Positions 26,987 through 40,384 of a DNA stretch of 64,000 nucleotides are shown piece by piece (positions within the stretch are counted from its first letter, which is position 1; each line of letters begins with the position of its first letter). A program made the position numbers and the translations under genes. The notes beneath the pieces were generated by a model. It searched no databases. It was not told the DNA's origin and saw only the letters and a list, made by a program, of their open reading frames with translations. Origin of the DNA: Anaerococcus ihuae (lineage in GTDB: Bacteria > Bacillota > Clostridia > Tissierellales > Peptoniphilaceae). The DNA lies in contig NZ_CAKMRU010000002.1 in NCBI RefSeq assembly GCF_928368155.1, positions 62,001-126,000 on the forward strand. Reading direction: 5' to 3'.

Positions 26987-27011
26987 AAAAAAAGACTAGC
27001 AAATGCTAGTC
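26987..27011 (-). terminator. rRNA operon terminator
   Basis: GACTAGCA (26994-27001) pairs with TGCTAGTC (27004-27011) and a run of T residues follows on the minus strand. Confidence 0.9.
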
Positions 27012-27018
27012 AAATTTG

Positions 27019-27134
27019 TTTGGCAACTTCCTAGTCTCCCGGGAGGTCTCCCTCCGAGTACCATCGGCGTTAGAAGGCTTAACTTCTGTGTTCGGTATGG
27101 GTACAGGTGTATCCCTTCTGCCATTGTCACCAGA
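27019..27134 (-). rRNA. rrf: 5S ribosomal RNA
   Basis: About 116 nt on the minus strand. Conserved 5S segments include CCCATACCGAACACAGAAGT and GGGAGACTAGGAAGTTGCCA. It is the last gene of the operon, directly before a terminator. Ends are placed by pairing of the outer stem and may be off by a few bases. Confidence 0.93.
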
Positions 27135-27166
27135 TATTTTATATTCTTTTTTTAAACCTCTTAATC

Positions 27167-27193
27167 AATAGCTATAAATATTTCCAGTCAAGA
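27167..27193 (-). other. 23S processing stem, 3' strand
   Basis: This is complementary to 30238-30264 (sharing GACTGGAAATATTTATAGCTAT). The two strands form the long stem below 23S rRNA that RNase III normally cuts to release the pre-23S. Confidence 0.75.
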
Positions 27194-31994
<4,801 letters not shown>

Positions 31995-32113
31995 GTTTGA
32001 TCTTGACTTTTGTCATTTTTCGTTTGGTTTACTCAAAGTAATTCACTTTACTTTTCTTGTAGTTTCTATATATTTTTTGAGGTTCAATGTCGTTATCTCG
32101 TAACGACTATTAT

Positions 32114-32142
32114 ATAATACCACATTCATTTTATCTTGTCAA
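32114..32142 (-). promoter_or_regulatory. rRNA promoter P3 (nearest to 16S)
   Basis: -35 TTGACA (32137-32142), 17-base spacer, -10 TATTAT (32114-32119). A small hairpin, GTCGTTA with TAACGAC (32089-32107), follows in the leader. Confidence 0.8.
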
Positions 32143-32209
32143 GTATTTTTTTAATTTTTTTATTAAAATCTTACTTTTCAGATTGTTTGTCTGAAGTGAT
32201 ATCGAATAT

Positions 32210-32238
32210 ATAATACACTATATTTTTTCGCTTGTCAA
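32210..32238 (-). promoter_or_regulatory. rRNA promoter P2
   Basis: -35 TTGACA (32233-32238), 17-base spacer, -10 TATTAT (32210-32215), 96 bases upstream of P3. Confidence 0.8.
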
Positions 32239-32294
32239 ATTTTTTTGAAAATTTATTTTTCGTATTTGACTTGCTTCTTTAACAGTGCCTTTAT

Positions 32295-32323
32295 TTAATA
32301 CTAGGATTTCTTGTCTTTGTCAA
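32295..32323 (-). promoter_or_regulatory. rRNA promoter P1 (farthest upstream)
   Basis: -35 TTGACA (32318-32323), 17-base spacer, -10 TATTAA (32295-32300). The same TTGACAA start and spacing recur in all three promoters. Confidence 0.75.
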
Positions 32324-32348
32324 ATATTTTTCCTGATTTTTTTAAATT

Positions 32349-32410
32349 TAAAAAAGAGCCCTTGTTTTCAAGCTTTTTCTTAAAGATTTTATGCTTGTTG
32401 AGCTCTTTTT
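32349..32410 (-). terminator. Terminator after pepF
   Basis: AAAGAGC (32353-32359) pairs with GCTCTTT (32402-32408), extended inward by GCTTG/CAAGC pairs. A T run follows on the minus strand. It insulates pepF from the rRNA promoters just beyond. Confidence 0.8.
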
Positions 32411-32433
32411 GATTTTTATTTTTAATTTTTATT

Positions 32434-34218
32434 TTATTTTTCTAGAGATCTTTTTAATTCTTCTAGTTTTTCTTTACAAACATCCATGGCTTTTTGGAGT
32501 GAATCTTTTTTGGTCATATCTACTCCTGCCTCTTTTAATACTTCTAATGGATATTTACTTTTTCCTGCTTTTAGGAAGTTAAGATATTTTTCTAAATCTT
32601 TTTCGTCTCCGTGAAGGATTTTTTCTGATAGGCTTACTGCTGATGAAAATCCTGTTGCGTATTGGAATACGTAGTAGAACATATAAAAGTGTGGGATTCT
32701 TGCCCATTCTGTTGATATATATTTGTCTACTTCTATATCTTTTCCAAAATAATCTACGTTTAGGTCGTGGTAGATTTGGTTTAATTTTTCTGCTGTTACT
32801 GGCATTGAATTTTCTACTAATTTGTTTGCTTCTAGTTCGAATTCCGCAAACATTGTTTGCCTAAAGACTGTTGATTTGAATGAATTTACGTAGTGGTTTA
32901 GTAAATAGGCTTTTTCTTTTTCGTCTTTGGCATGGTCTATCATATAGTTTAATAATAGAAGTTCGTTTGTTGTTGATGCTATCTCTGCCAAAAATATTGA
33001 ATAGTCTCCATAGATATATGGTTGGGTTTTTCTTGTGTAGTATGAATGCATTGAATGTCCCAATTCATGAGCTGTTGTAAAGAGTGAATCTAGGGAGTCA
33101 TTATAGTTTAATAAAATGTATGGTTCTGTATCGTAGGATCCGGATGAATATCCTCCTGATCTTTTTCCTTCGTTTTCCATTACATCAAACCATCTATCTT
33201 CAAATCCTTCTCTTGCTTTTTTAATGTAGTCTTCTCCGAGTGGAGCTAGGGCTTTTAGGATTAATTCTTTCGCTTCATCAAAAGTGTAGGTTTTGTTATA
33301 GTCTTCTACTAATGGTAGGTAGATATCGTAAAATCCTAAATCATCAAGGCCCAAAACTTCTTTTCTTAGACTGGTGTAATCTCTGTGGATTTCTATATTA
33401 TCGTGGATTACTTCTATTAGATTATCGTAAACTTTTTCGTCAATGTTGTTTGCAAACAGACTCATAGCTCTTGCTGAATCGAATTTTTTAAGTTTTGCTA
33501 TGGTATTATTTGCTGTCATTTCCCCATCAAGAAGAGATGCTGCTGTGTTTTCAAATTGCTTGTAAACTGTATAATATTTTTCATAAACTTCTTTTCTAAA
33601 TTCACGATTTGAATCTAGTTCTAGGTTTGTAAAGTTTGCGTCTGTGATTTGGATTTCTTCATCGCCTTTTTTTACTTTTGGAAATTTTAGGTCAGCGTTT
33701 GAAAAAATCATATAGGTATTTTGTGGGTTTTGGGTCAATTTTGAAAATGAAGCTATGATTTTTTCTTCGTTTTCACCCAAGGTGTGGTCTTTATTTCTAA
33801 ATAAATCTTCAAAATAATGGTCGTAAATTTTTAGCTCTTCTTTTTCTTCTATATATCTTTGTACTTTTTCGTAATCTTCTGACAAAATTTCTGGTGTTAT
33901 AAAGGAAAGTTCTTGGGCAAGATTTGCAAATAAGTTATCTGCAATTTTTGACATTTCTTGATATTTTGCAACTCTTGTGTCTTCATCGGATTTTAATGAA
34001 GCATAAACACCGAGTTTTGAAAATTTTCTTTCTAATTTTTCATCTGTCTTTAAAAAATCGTAAAGACTGTCAGCTGATTCTAGAATTCTTCCTTTATATG
34101 TCTTTGTTTTTTCGATTAAGTTTTTTACTTCTCCTACTTCTTTGTAGAAATCTTCGTCTTTTTTATAAATTTTTTCTGTGTCCCATTTTAGGGACTTGTC
34201 TATATCTTTTCTGTCCAT
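32434..34218 (-). CDS. pepF: Oligoendopeptidase F
   Basis: A 594-residue M3B zinc metallopeptidase of the cytoplasm that cuts short peptides. The zinc site is HELGH at residues 384-388, and the third ligand Glu lies in FLAEIASTTNELL. The N-terminal helical domain and the FRQTMFAEFE segment are typical. Length is normal. GGAG precedes ATG 34218. It is the last gene of a glycerate kinase-rhomboid-pepF unit with gaps of only 9-12 bases. It may process peptides taken up by the Opp system encoded nearby. Confidence 0.95.
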   Translation of the reverse strand: MDRKDIDKSLKWDTEKIYKKDEDFYKEVGEVKNLIEKTKTYKGRILESADSLYDFLKTDEKLERKFSKLGVYASLKSDEDTRVAKYQEMSKIADNLFANLAQELSFITPEILSEDYEKVQRYIEEKEELKIYDHYFEDLFRNKDHTLGENEEKIIASFSKLTQNPQNTYMIFSNADLKFPKVKKGDEEIQITDANFTNLELDSNREFRKEVYEKYYTVYKQFENTAASLLDGEMTANNTIAKLKKFDSARAMSLFANNIDEKVYDNLIEVIHDNIEIHRDYTSLRKEVLGLDDLGFYDIYLPLVEDYNKTYTFDEAKELILKALAPLGEDYIKKAREGFEDRWFDVMENEGKRSGGYSSGSYDTEPYILLNYNDSLDSLFTTAHELGHSMHSYYTRKTQPYIYGDYSIFLAEIASTTNELLLLNYMIDHAKDEKEKAYLLNHYVNSFKSTVFRQTMFAEFELEANKLVENSMPVTAEKLNQIYHDLNVDYFGKDIEVDKYISTEWARIPHFYMFYYVFQYATGFSSAVSLSEKILHGDEKDLEKYLNFLKAGKSKYPLEVLKEAGVDMTKKDSLQKAMDVCKEKLEELKRSLEK

Positions 34219-34227
34219 TTTTTCTCC

Positions 34228-34893
34228 TTATAAAGCTTGTGCTACTGATTTGTTTCCTATATATATAAAGCCCATGGCTATTAATGCAAAGGCAATTATT
34301 GCAATAATTTTTGTGCTTGTTGGTAGGGTCATGTTCATTATTGGGAAAAATCCTGCAAGGATAAATCCTCCCAAAAGCCCACCAATGTGTCCTGTTATTC
34401 CAATTCCTGGAACCATAAAAGAATAAATAATATTTATCGCCACGATCCCTATAAAACTTGATCCAAATTGCCTTAGAAATTCATTGTCCCTGTAATTAAA
34501 CATAATTCCAAGAGCAAGACCAAAAAGTCCATAAAGGGATGTGGAAGCTCCCGCTGATACGCTTGTAATTTCTCCAAAAGCATAGGTAAATAAATTTCCC
34601 ATTATTCCACATAATAAATAAATAATCAGAAAATTTAAAGACCCATACAAGGATTCAAATGTATCACCAACACTATTTAAAAAATACATATTCATCAAAA
34701 GATGAAAAAATCCAATGTGGATAAAAATTGGGCAAAACAATCTCCACCATTCGCCCTGGTAAACGTGGATTTTGCTCATAGCATTAAATCTTAAAAGATT
34801 TTGAATATTTTCGCTGCCACCAGTGACAGTCATCAAAATAAATACTATGACATTGATTGCCATTAATATTCTAGTCATTTTTCCCTTCGCCAT
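34228..34893 (-). CDS. Rhomboid-family intramembrane serine protease
   Basis: A 221-residue protein with six membrane helices. The catalytic Ser117 lies in SAGASTSLYGLFG and the catalytic His169 in GITGHIGGLLGG. The L1 loop motif EWWRLFCPIFIHIGFFHLLMNMY is typical. It cuts membrane-anchored substrates within the bilayer. Its substrates are unknown. Lies between glycerate kinase and pepF in one transcript, although the three functions are not obviously linked. Confidence 0.92.
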   Translation of the reverse strand: MAKGKMTRILMAINVIVFILMTVTGGSENIQNLLRFNAMSKIHVYQGEWWRLFCPIFIHIGFFHLLMNMYFLNSVGDTFESLYGSLNFLIIYLLCGIMGNLFTYAFGEITSVSAGASTSLYGLFGLALGIMFNYRDNEFLRQFGSSFIGIVAINIIYSFMVPGIGITGHIGGLLGGFILAGFFPIMNMTLPTSTKIIAIIAFALIAMGFIYIGNKSVAQAL

Positions 34894-34905
34894 AACTCCT
34901 CTTTC

Positions 34906-36018
34906 TTATATTTTTACAGAAAGATTATCAGAAATAAAAGCTCTAGCAACAGATTTTATTTCCCTTTCATAATCTCCCCTTTCAAGATTTGATTTTATTT
35001 TAAATTTATAAACTTCATCTATATAAGGATTATCCCTCAAACTTTGGTAATCTTCATCTTGTAAGAAAATTATTTTTATATTTTCATTATATCTTTTGGC
35101 AAATTTAGAAAGATTAATAGAATTTTCCCCATTAAATTCATTAACATTTTCGCTAATAATCAAAAGATCCTTGTCCTTGACCTCTTTTTCAAAATCAAAA
35201 AGAGACAAAACAAGTTCCATAGAATTAGAAATTTGAGCCTTGAAAAATATATAAAGAGCCCAACAAACTCCGCCTCCAGCACCAAGATAAGGAAAATCTA
35301 TCTCACTTACCCCCAAAAAATCGCTCACTTTTTTAGAAAAGTGCCTGCAAGCTTTCTCAAGTCGTAAAATTTCCTCAGGACTTGCACCCTTTCTTATTGG
35401 TCTTTTATCCAAAAAAGAATTTTTTTGAAAAAGAGTGAGAGGAAGGCTTGTAGCAATTTCAAAATTTGCATTCAAAACTCTCTTATCAAGACCAGATATG
35501 TCAATAGAATCAACCTTAATCATGTTTTTTGCAACCGGATTTAAAGAATTAAGATTTTTATCAAAAAATCTAACGCCCAAAGCATAGAGCATACCCATGC
35601 CCATATCATTTGTAGCCGTATCCCCAATTCCAATAAAAAAATTCTCACAGCCATTATTCAAACCATCAACAATCATCTCGCCAAGACCAATTGAAGAAGA
35701 TTCCATAACATTTAAATTATCCTTGTATAAAAGCCTAAGACCACAAGCTTGAGCCATCTCCATAGCACACATATTTTTTTTGATAATATATCTAGCAGTC
35801 GAAGCCTCGCCTATAGGATCATGTACATTTACATAAGAAAAATCTCCACCAATAACTTCCTTGATACTTTCAACAGTCCCAAGTCCCCCATCCAAAAAAG
35901 GAAGAATAGAAACCTTGTTATTTTTATTTTCACTTTCTAACTCTTCTTTAAAATAATTTCCAATTTCGATAGAATTTTCAAAATCTTTAATTGAATCTAA
36001 AGCTAGTAATATATTCAT
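34906..36018 (-). CDS. Glycerate kinase (type 1, GarK/GlxK)
   Basis: A 370-residue glycerate kinase that phosphorylates D-glycerate to phosphoglycerate. Family blocks are LPFLDGGLGTVESI, AMEMAQACGL, IGIGDTATNDMGMGMLYALG and PYLGAGGGVCWALY. The usual GGSATND motif is altered to GIGDTATND and the downstream RK in RPIRKGASP is displaced, so specificity could differ. It is the first gene of its unit; AGGTG lies before ATG 36018. Confidence 0.85.
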   Translation of the reverse strand: MNILLALDSIKDFENSIEIGNYFKEELESENKNNKVSILPFLDGGLGTVESIKEVIGGDFSYVNVHDPIGEASTARYIIKKNMCAMEMAQACGLRLLYKDNLNVMESSSIGLGEMIVDGLNNGCENFFIGIGDTATNDMGMGMLYALGVRFFDKNLNSLNPVAKNMIKVDSIDISGLDKRVLNANFEIATSLPLTLFQKNSFLDKRPIRKGASPEEILRLEKACRHFSKKVSDFLGVSEIDFPYLGAGGGVCWALYIFFKAQISNSMELVLSLFDFEKEVKDKDLLIISENVNEFNGENSINLSKFAKRYNENIKIIFLQDEDYQSLRDNPYIDEVYKFKIKSNLERGDYEREIKSVARAFISDNLSVKI

Positions 36019-36071
36019 AATTCACCTCAATTAGATTATACCCAAACTATATGGGCAAATTATTAATTATC

Positions 36072-36100
36072 TTTACCAATTGTAAATTCGATGATATAAT
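36072..36100 (+). promoter_or_regulatory. Promoter of the candidate small RNA
   Basis: -35 TTTACC (36072-36077), 17-base spacer, -10 TATAAT (36095-36100). The nearest downstream start codon is 250 bases away, beyond two terminators. Confidence 0.65.
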
Positions 36101-36106
36101 TAAATA

Positions 36107-36208
36107 GAAAGTTTAGAAAATAAACTTTTACTGTTTAACTCATGGAAATCTTTTAAAAAAAGATTTCGCCCATCAAAGAGCCACTTAAAAACTTATAAGT
36201 GGCTTTTT
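36107..36208 (+). ncRNA. Candidate small non-coding RNA
   Basis: A transcript of about 100 nt would run from the promoter to the terminator at 36180-36208. It would fold into three hairpins: AAAGTTTA/TAAACTTT (36108-36128), GAAATCTTTT/AAAAGATTTC (36145-36167) and GCCACTTA/TAAGTGGC (36180-36203). Single-stranded linkers ACTGTTTAACTCATG and GCCCATCAAAGA separate them. There is no credible reading frame. I do not recognise the family. Confidence 0.55.
36180..36208 (+). terminator. Terminator of the candidate small RNA
   Basis: GCCACTTA (36180-36187) pairs with TAAGTGGC (36196-36203), followed by TTTTT. Confidence 0.85.
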
Positions 36209-36210
36209 AA

Positions 36211-36247
36211 AATGCCTTTCCATAAATTTTGGAAGGCATTTTTTTAT
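36211..36247 (+). terminator. Second tandem terminator before ahpC
   Basis: AATGCCTT and TCCA (36211-36222) pair with TGGAAGGCATT (36230-36240), followed by a T run. It insulates ahpCF from the small-RNA promoter. Confidence 0.85.
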
Positions 36248-36264
36248 TTTGAAAATTTAAGATA

Positions 36265-36292
36265 TTGATTCAAAATTTATAATGAGTATAAT
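36265..36292 (+). promoter_or_regulatory. ahpC promoter
   Basis: -35 TTGATT (36265-36270), 16-base spacer, -10 TATAAT (36287-36292). The PerR-like box covers the -10 region. Confidence 0.65.
36277..36291 (+). promoter_or_regulatory. PerR-type operator of ahpCF
   Basis: TTATAATGAGTATAA differs at one position from the PerR/Fur-family box TTATAATNATTATAA. Its position over the -10 box fits peroxide-relieved repression. Confidence 0.7.
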
Positions 36293-36352
36293 TATCATAT
36301 ACTTTGTTTTTTATTTAAAATAAAGTAATTTTTTAAAAATATGGAGGATATT

Positions 36353-36922
36353 ATGTCACTAATAGGAAAAAAATTACCTGAATTTAATTTGGATGCTTAT
36401 GATCCAAAAACAAATGAATTTGTAAAGATAAGTGATAAGGACCTTGAAGGTGAATGGAAAGTTTTGATGTTTTATCCAGCAGACTTTACCTTTGTATGCC
36501 CTACAGAGCTTGAAGATTTGCAAGAAAAATATGGGCAATTAAAAGAGATGGGTGCAGAAGTTTATTCTGTAAGCGTTGATACACATTTTGTACACAAGGC
36601 TTGGCATGATGAAAGTGAAGCTATAGGAAAAATCCAATACAAAATGATTGGCGATTCAAACAAAGAACTTACAAAAGCTTTAGATATTTTAACAGAAGAT
36701 GGAAAAGCTGACAGAGCAACTTTTGTTATAGACCCTGATAATGTTATCCAAGCATTAGAAATAAATGCGGGTGGAATAGGAAGAAAAGCAGAAAATAATA
36801 TCTACAAAGTTAAAGCTGGTCAATATGTAAGAAAACATCCAGACCAAGTATGTCCTGCTAAATGGAATTCTGAAGATGATGATACACTAACTCCAGGACT
36901 TGACCTTGTTGGAAAAATCTAA
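36353..36922 (+). CDS. ahpC: Alkyl hydroperoxide reductase, peroxiredoxin subunit
   Basis: A 189-residue typical 2-Cys peroxiredoxin that reduces H2O2 and organic peroxides. The peroxidatic Cys49 lies in [11 protein letters not shown] and the resolving Cys167 in [15 protein letters not shown] lies 5 bases before ATG 36353, so I reject the ATG at 36341 that would contain that site. Its stop overlaps the ahpF start (TAATG). The PerR-type box upstream suggests induction by peroxide. A key oxygen defence in an anaerobe. Confidence 0.96.
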   Translation: MSLIGKKLPEFNLDAYDPKTNEFVKISDKDLEGEWKVLMFYPADFTFVCPTELEDLQEKYGQLKEMGAEVYSVSVDTHFVHKAWHDESEAIGKIQYKMIGDSNKELTKALDILTEDGKADRATFVIDPDNVIQALEINAGGIGRKAENNIYKVKAGQYVRKHPDQVCPAKWNSEDDDTLTPGLDLVGKI

Positions 36923-38448
36923 TGTTAGACAATAAATTAAAAGATCAGCTAAAGGCTTATCTTAAAATGCTAAAGTCCAATGTAACAATTGGACTTTCGC
37001 TAAATGAAGATGAAAATTCAAAAAAATTAAAATCTTTTATAGAAGAAGTGGAGTCTTTATCTGATAAGATAAAAATAAAAGAAGAAAATTTAAATTTCAC
37101 CCCTGCTTTTAGCCTAAATGGAGAATTTGAACACGGAAAAATTGTTTTTGCAGGAATTCCTTTAGGACACGAGTTTGAATCATTTGTTCTTGCACTTTTA
37201 CAAGTTGGTGGAATCGAACCAAAAATATCCAAGGAAGAAAAAGAAAGAATAAAGTCTATAAAGGAAAAAAGAAATTTTGAAACAATAGTTTCTCTTTCCT
37301 GCCACAACTGCCCTGAAGTTGTGCAAGCATTCAATATTATGGCAGTTTTAAACAAAAATATCTCTCACACAATGATTGAAGGTTCAATAAACCAAGATAT
37401 ATGTGATAAAAGAGATGTTATGGCAGTACCAGCAATTTTTGAAGATGGAGAATTTCTTGACGGGGGCAAAAAAACTATGGCAAGTCTTTTAGACCTTGTA
37501 GCAGAAAAAGTCCAAAAAGATTTATCCAATTTCAAAGATTACGATATCTTGATAGTAGGAGCAGGACCAAGTAGTGCTACAGCTGCAATTTATGGAGCAA
37601 GAAAAGGACTAAAAGTTGCAATAGTTGCAGACGAATTTGGTGGACAAGTAAACGAAACTCTCGATATAGAAAATATAACAGGAATCCTAAGAACAGAAGG
37701 ACCTAAATATATGCTATCAGTCAAAAACCAAGTAGAAAATCTTGGTGTAGACATAATAGAGGGAGTAAAAGCTGTCGATTTCGAAAAAAAAGATGATGAA
37801 TTTAATATTATCCTAGAAGATGGAGCAAAAATAAATAGTAAAAGCCTAATTTTTGCAACAGGAACAAGATGGAGACTTCTTGGAATAGATGGAGAAGAAA
37901 AATTCAAAAACAAGGGCGTAGCTTTTTGCACCCATTGTGATGGTCCCCTATTTAAAGGAAAAGACGTAGCAGTTATAGGAGGAGGAAACTCAGGAATAGA
38001 AGCGGCAATAGACCTTGCATCAATAGCAAAAACCGTTACAGTTCTTGAATTTTTACCAGAATTAAAGGCAGATAAAATATTACAAACAAAATTAGAATCC
38101 CTTCAAAACGTAAAAGTTATAACATCTGCCCAAACAACAAAACTCCTTGGTGATAAAAAACTAACAGGTCTTGAATATATAGATAGAAATACAAAAGAAG
38201 AAAAAACAATTGATCTTGACGGAGTTTTTATTCAAATCGGTCAAATTCCAAATACAGAATGGCTGGAAGGAAAAATAAAACTCACAGATAGGGGCGAAAT
38301 CGAAGTAGAAAAAGACGGTTCAACAAATATAGAAGGAATATTTGCAGCAGGTGATGCAATAAATTCCCTTTATAAACAAATAATAATAGCAGCAGGATCA
38401 GGAGCAACAGCAGCCCTATCAGCCTTTAACTATTTAATAAGAAAATAA
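36922..38448 (+). CDS. ahpF: Alkyl hydroperoxide reductase, flavoprotein subunit
   Basis: A 508-residue NAD(P)H-dependent reductase that recycles AhpC. The N-terminal double-thioredoxin domain has the redox pair Cys127/Cys130 in SCHNCPEVV. The C-terminal thioredoxin-reductase part has FAD motif VGAGPSSATAAIYGARKG, active pair Cys336/Cys339 in FCTHCDGPLF, NAD motif GGGNSGIEAAIDLA and the closing GIFAAGDA. Full-length for the family. It is translationally coupled to ahpC by a 1-base overlap. Confidence 0.95.
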   Translation: MLDNKLKDQLKAYLKMLKSNVTIGLSLNEDENSKKLKSFIEEVESLSDKIKIKEENLNFTPAFSLNGEFEHGKIVFAGIPLGHEFESFVLALLQVGGIEPKISKEEKERIKSIKEKRNFETIVSLSCHNCPEVVQAFNIMAVLNKNISHTMIEGSINQDICDKRDVMAVPAIFEDGEFLDGGKKTMASLLDLVAEKVQKDLSNFKDYDILIVGAGPSSATAAIYGARKGLKVAIVADEFGGQVNETLDIENITGILRTEGPKYMLSVKNQVENLGVDIIEGVKAVDFEKKDDEFNIILEDGAKINSKSLIFATGTRWRLLGIDGEEKFKNKGVAFCTHCDGPLFKGKDVAVIGGGNSGIEAAIDLASIAKTVTVLEFLPELKADKILQTKLESLQNVKVITSAQTTKLLGDKKLTGLEYIDRNTKEEKTIDLDGVFIQIGQIPNTEWLEGKIKLTDRGEIEVEKDGSTNIEGIFAAGDAINSLYKQIIIAAGSGATAALSAFNYLIRK

Positions 38449-38452
38449 AAAA

Positions 38453-38612
38453 TATGGAAATCTTGCAAAATGAATTAATCATCCCAATTTGTTAGAGTAA
38501 ATTTTATGAAAATTTTGCCAAATTAGAAAGGTGATATTAAAAATCTTTTAAGAAAAGCCTCTAGCTATGGAACAATGATTCTTATAGTTTTGCAAGATCT
38601 CCATTATTTTTT
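38453..38612. repeat. Inverted-repeat element after ahpF
   Basis: TATGGAAATCTTGCAAAA (38453-38470) faces TTTTGCAAGATCTCCATTA (38588-38606). They match at all but one or two positions, with about 117 bases between, and a T run follows the second arm. It could be a long-loop terminator for ahpF or a small MITE. The inside has no reading frame. The arms do not match the IS1182-type ends. Confidence 0.5.
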
Positions 38613-38642
38613 TACTTAAATTTGATAAAGATACTAAAGTGC

Positions 38643-39149
38643 TCAATTTTCTTTTTTAAAAATATAATAAAAAACAATAAAGGGTGAAATTATAAAAATT
38701 ACTGGCAAGACTAATTTTGAAAATGTGAAATAATCAATTTTTTCTAGTTTGTTTCCCATCTTCTTTATAGCTTGGGGAAAGGCTATTACTGAAAATGCTA
38801 GAAAAATTGTAAGTATTAAAAAAGGCATTTGTTTTGGGTCTTTGTTAAGGCCAGCTTCCATTATTCCAAAATAATATATTAAATAAAAAACAAGTCCTAT
38901 AGCTGCATATAAAAAATCCCAAAAAATTTTTGAAATAAGAGATTCATTTTCTTTCTCATCGTTATTTTTAAAATATTTTATATCTACCCCAAAAATTTCA
39001 GATAATTTCACAAGATTTTCCATGGAAGGCTCGCTTGTTCCTTTTTCCCATTTAGATACAGCTTGTCTTGAAATATTTAATTCTTTTGCCAAATATTCTT
39101 GGGTTAAATTTAATTCTTTTCTTTTATTTTTAATTTTTTCTCCAATCAT
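38643..39149 (-). CDS. XRE-family regulator with membrane domain
   Basis: A 168-residue protein. Residues 1-60 are a Cro/C1-type helix-turn-helix (LNLTQEYLAKELNISRQAVSKWEKG). Residues 80-165 contain three hydrophobic segments, so the regulator is probably tethered to the membrane. Such fusions are common in Firmicutes, but the signal sensed is unknown. GGAGG precedes ATG 39149. It is divergent from the TM2 protein gene. Confidence 0.85.
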   Translation of the reverse strand: MIGEKIKNKRKELNLTQEYLAKELNISRQAVSKWEKGTSEPSMENLVKLSEIFGVDIKYFKNNDEKENESLISKIFWDFLYAAIGLVFYLIYYFGIMEAGLNKDPKQMPFLILTIFLAFSVIAFPQAIKKMGNKLEKIDYFTFSKLVLPVIFIISPFIVFYYIFKKEN

Positions 39150-39284
39150 ATGTCCTCCTTTTCTATTATTTTAAGGAATTTTTCAAAAAAAGCTAGCAAC
39201 TATAAGGCAACTTGGATGATTTTTTCCTTTATTTTTAATATTTTTTGTAAATAATGATATAATTATAGAAAATAAGGAGGAATT

Positions 39285-39767
39285 ATGGGCGAAATTATTA
39301 AAATCGAAATTGACAGTGTCGTTGTCGGTATGGACGACGGGTCTGTTGTTAGGGTTAATTTATCTGATGTAAATTTTCTTCCTCAAATAGGAGATAGGGT
39401 CAAAGTTTTTAAGGACGACAAGGGATATTTGCTAAGTAAAATAAAAGAAGAAAAATTTGTTGAAAAAGAAAGTAATCCTTACTATGACTTTGAAAAAAAT
39501 GTGCCTGATGAAAGTAGGAAGGTTTACAACAATTATTATATAAATACTAGTATTCAAGATAAAAAGAAGGTCAATAAAATTGCCTATGTTCTTTTGGCAT
39601 TTTTCTTGGGTGGATTTGGTGGCCACAAATTTTATTCTGGAAAAATTGGTACAGGAATTTTATATTTAATTTTTTCCTGGACCTTTATTCCTTCTATAAT
39701 TGCCTTCGTAGAATTTTTAATTGCCCTTACTAAGTCTTCTGATGAAAATGGGGAAATATATGTATAA
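39285..39767 (+). CDS. TM2-domain membrane protein
   Basis: A 160-residue protein. Residues 1-50 form a small beta-rich domain (VVGMDDGSVVRVNLSDVNFLPQIGDRVKV) that looks like an OB or SH3 barrel. A linker follows, and residues 97-155 are a TM2 domain with two helices around FLGGFGGHKFYSGKIGTGILYL. TM2 proteins are widespread and of unknown function. AAGGAGG precedes ATG 39285. Confidence 0.82.
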   Translation: MGEIIKIEIDSVVVGMDDGSVVRVNLSDVNFLPQIGDRVKVFKDDKGYLLSKIKEEKFVEKESNPYYDFEKNVPDESRKVYNNYYINTSIQDKKKVNKIAYVLLAFFLGGFGGHKFYSGKIGTGILYLIFSWTFIPSIIAFVEFLIALTKSSDENGEIYV

Positions 39768-39882
39768 GAACTCTATTTTGAGTTCTTTTTTTAAAGAATA
39801 ATTTTAAATTTTTAGATTATAAAATATCTTTTATTTGATTAAGTAAATTGAATTTTAATATCAAAACAAAGCTATACCTATC

Positions 39883-40150
39883 TCGAGCGCAGTCGAGAGA
39901 TCTCTTTGGTTTAATATTTTCTCTATATTTACTTAATTCACGAGATCTCTCCACGCACTCGCTTTGCTCATACTAAAACCCGTTTTCTGGGCAAACTTTC
40001 TCGTGCTTATGAAAACTCATTTACTAGGTAAATTATTCCGTGCTCTCGCACTAGTTTTCAGGATTTATAACCGAAATCAACGGTTATAAATCTGCACTTA
40101 GTTTTAGGGATGATTGTGCCAAATCAAGGCGCAATCATCTGGTCTATATG
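39883..40150. repeat. Palindromic intergenic repeat cluster (copy 2)
   Basis: It starts with CTATCTCGAGCGCAGTCGAG followed by AGATCTCT. Hairpins of the AAACCCGTTT...AAACTT kind follow, then the 54-base block 40045-40098 identical to 21591-21644. The end has AATCAAGGCGCAATCATCTG. The rest of the 39768-40384 gap is AT-rich and non-coding. Confidence 0.7.
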
Positions 40151-40294
40151 TGTTAGTGTGAGATTCATTTTATTGCTAAAGTTTTTATTTTGATTTTTCG
40201 TAACTCATATTTTCAATAAATGCTAAAAATTTTGAAATCTAGAAATAAGTATGAAATAATAAATGTTCATAGTTTATAAAGAATCAATAAAAAA

Positions 40295-40333
40295 ATACCA
40301 GAGCAACTATAAGTAAACTTTCTGGTATTTTGT
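40295..40333 (-). terminator. Terminator after the DUF4234-type gene
   Basis: AATACCAGA and TCTGGTATT pair around a loop of about 20 bases. A T run lies on the minus strand; the plus strand also has one, so it may work in both directions. Confidence 0.75.
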
Positions 40334-40384
40334 GACTTTATTTTTCAGTTTAATTTTATAAATTTAATTGATTTTTACTATTTT

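Noticed and set aside
36019-36352. Riboswitch in the ahpC leader
   Set aside because: Two terminators and a separate promoter split the hairpins from ahpC, so a free small RNA fits better.
37590-37931. Minus-strand frame within ahpF
   Set aside because: Antisense shadow; the plus-strand product has all AhpF motifs.
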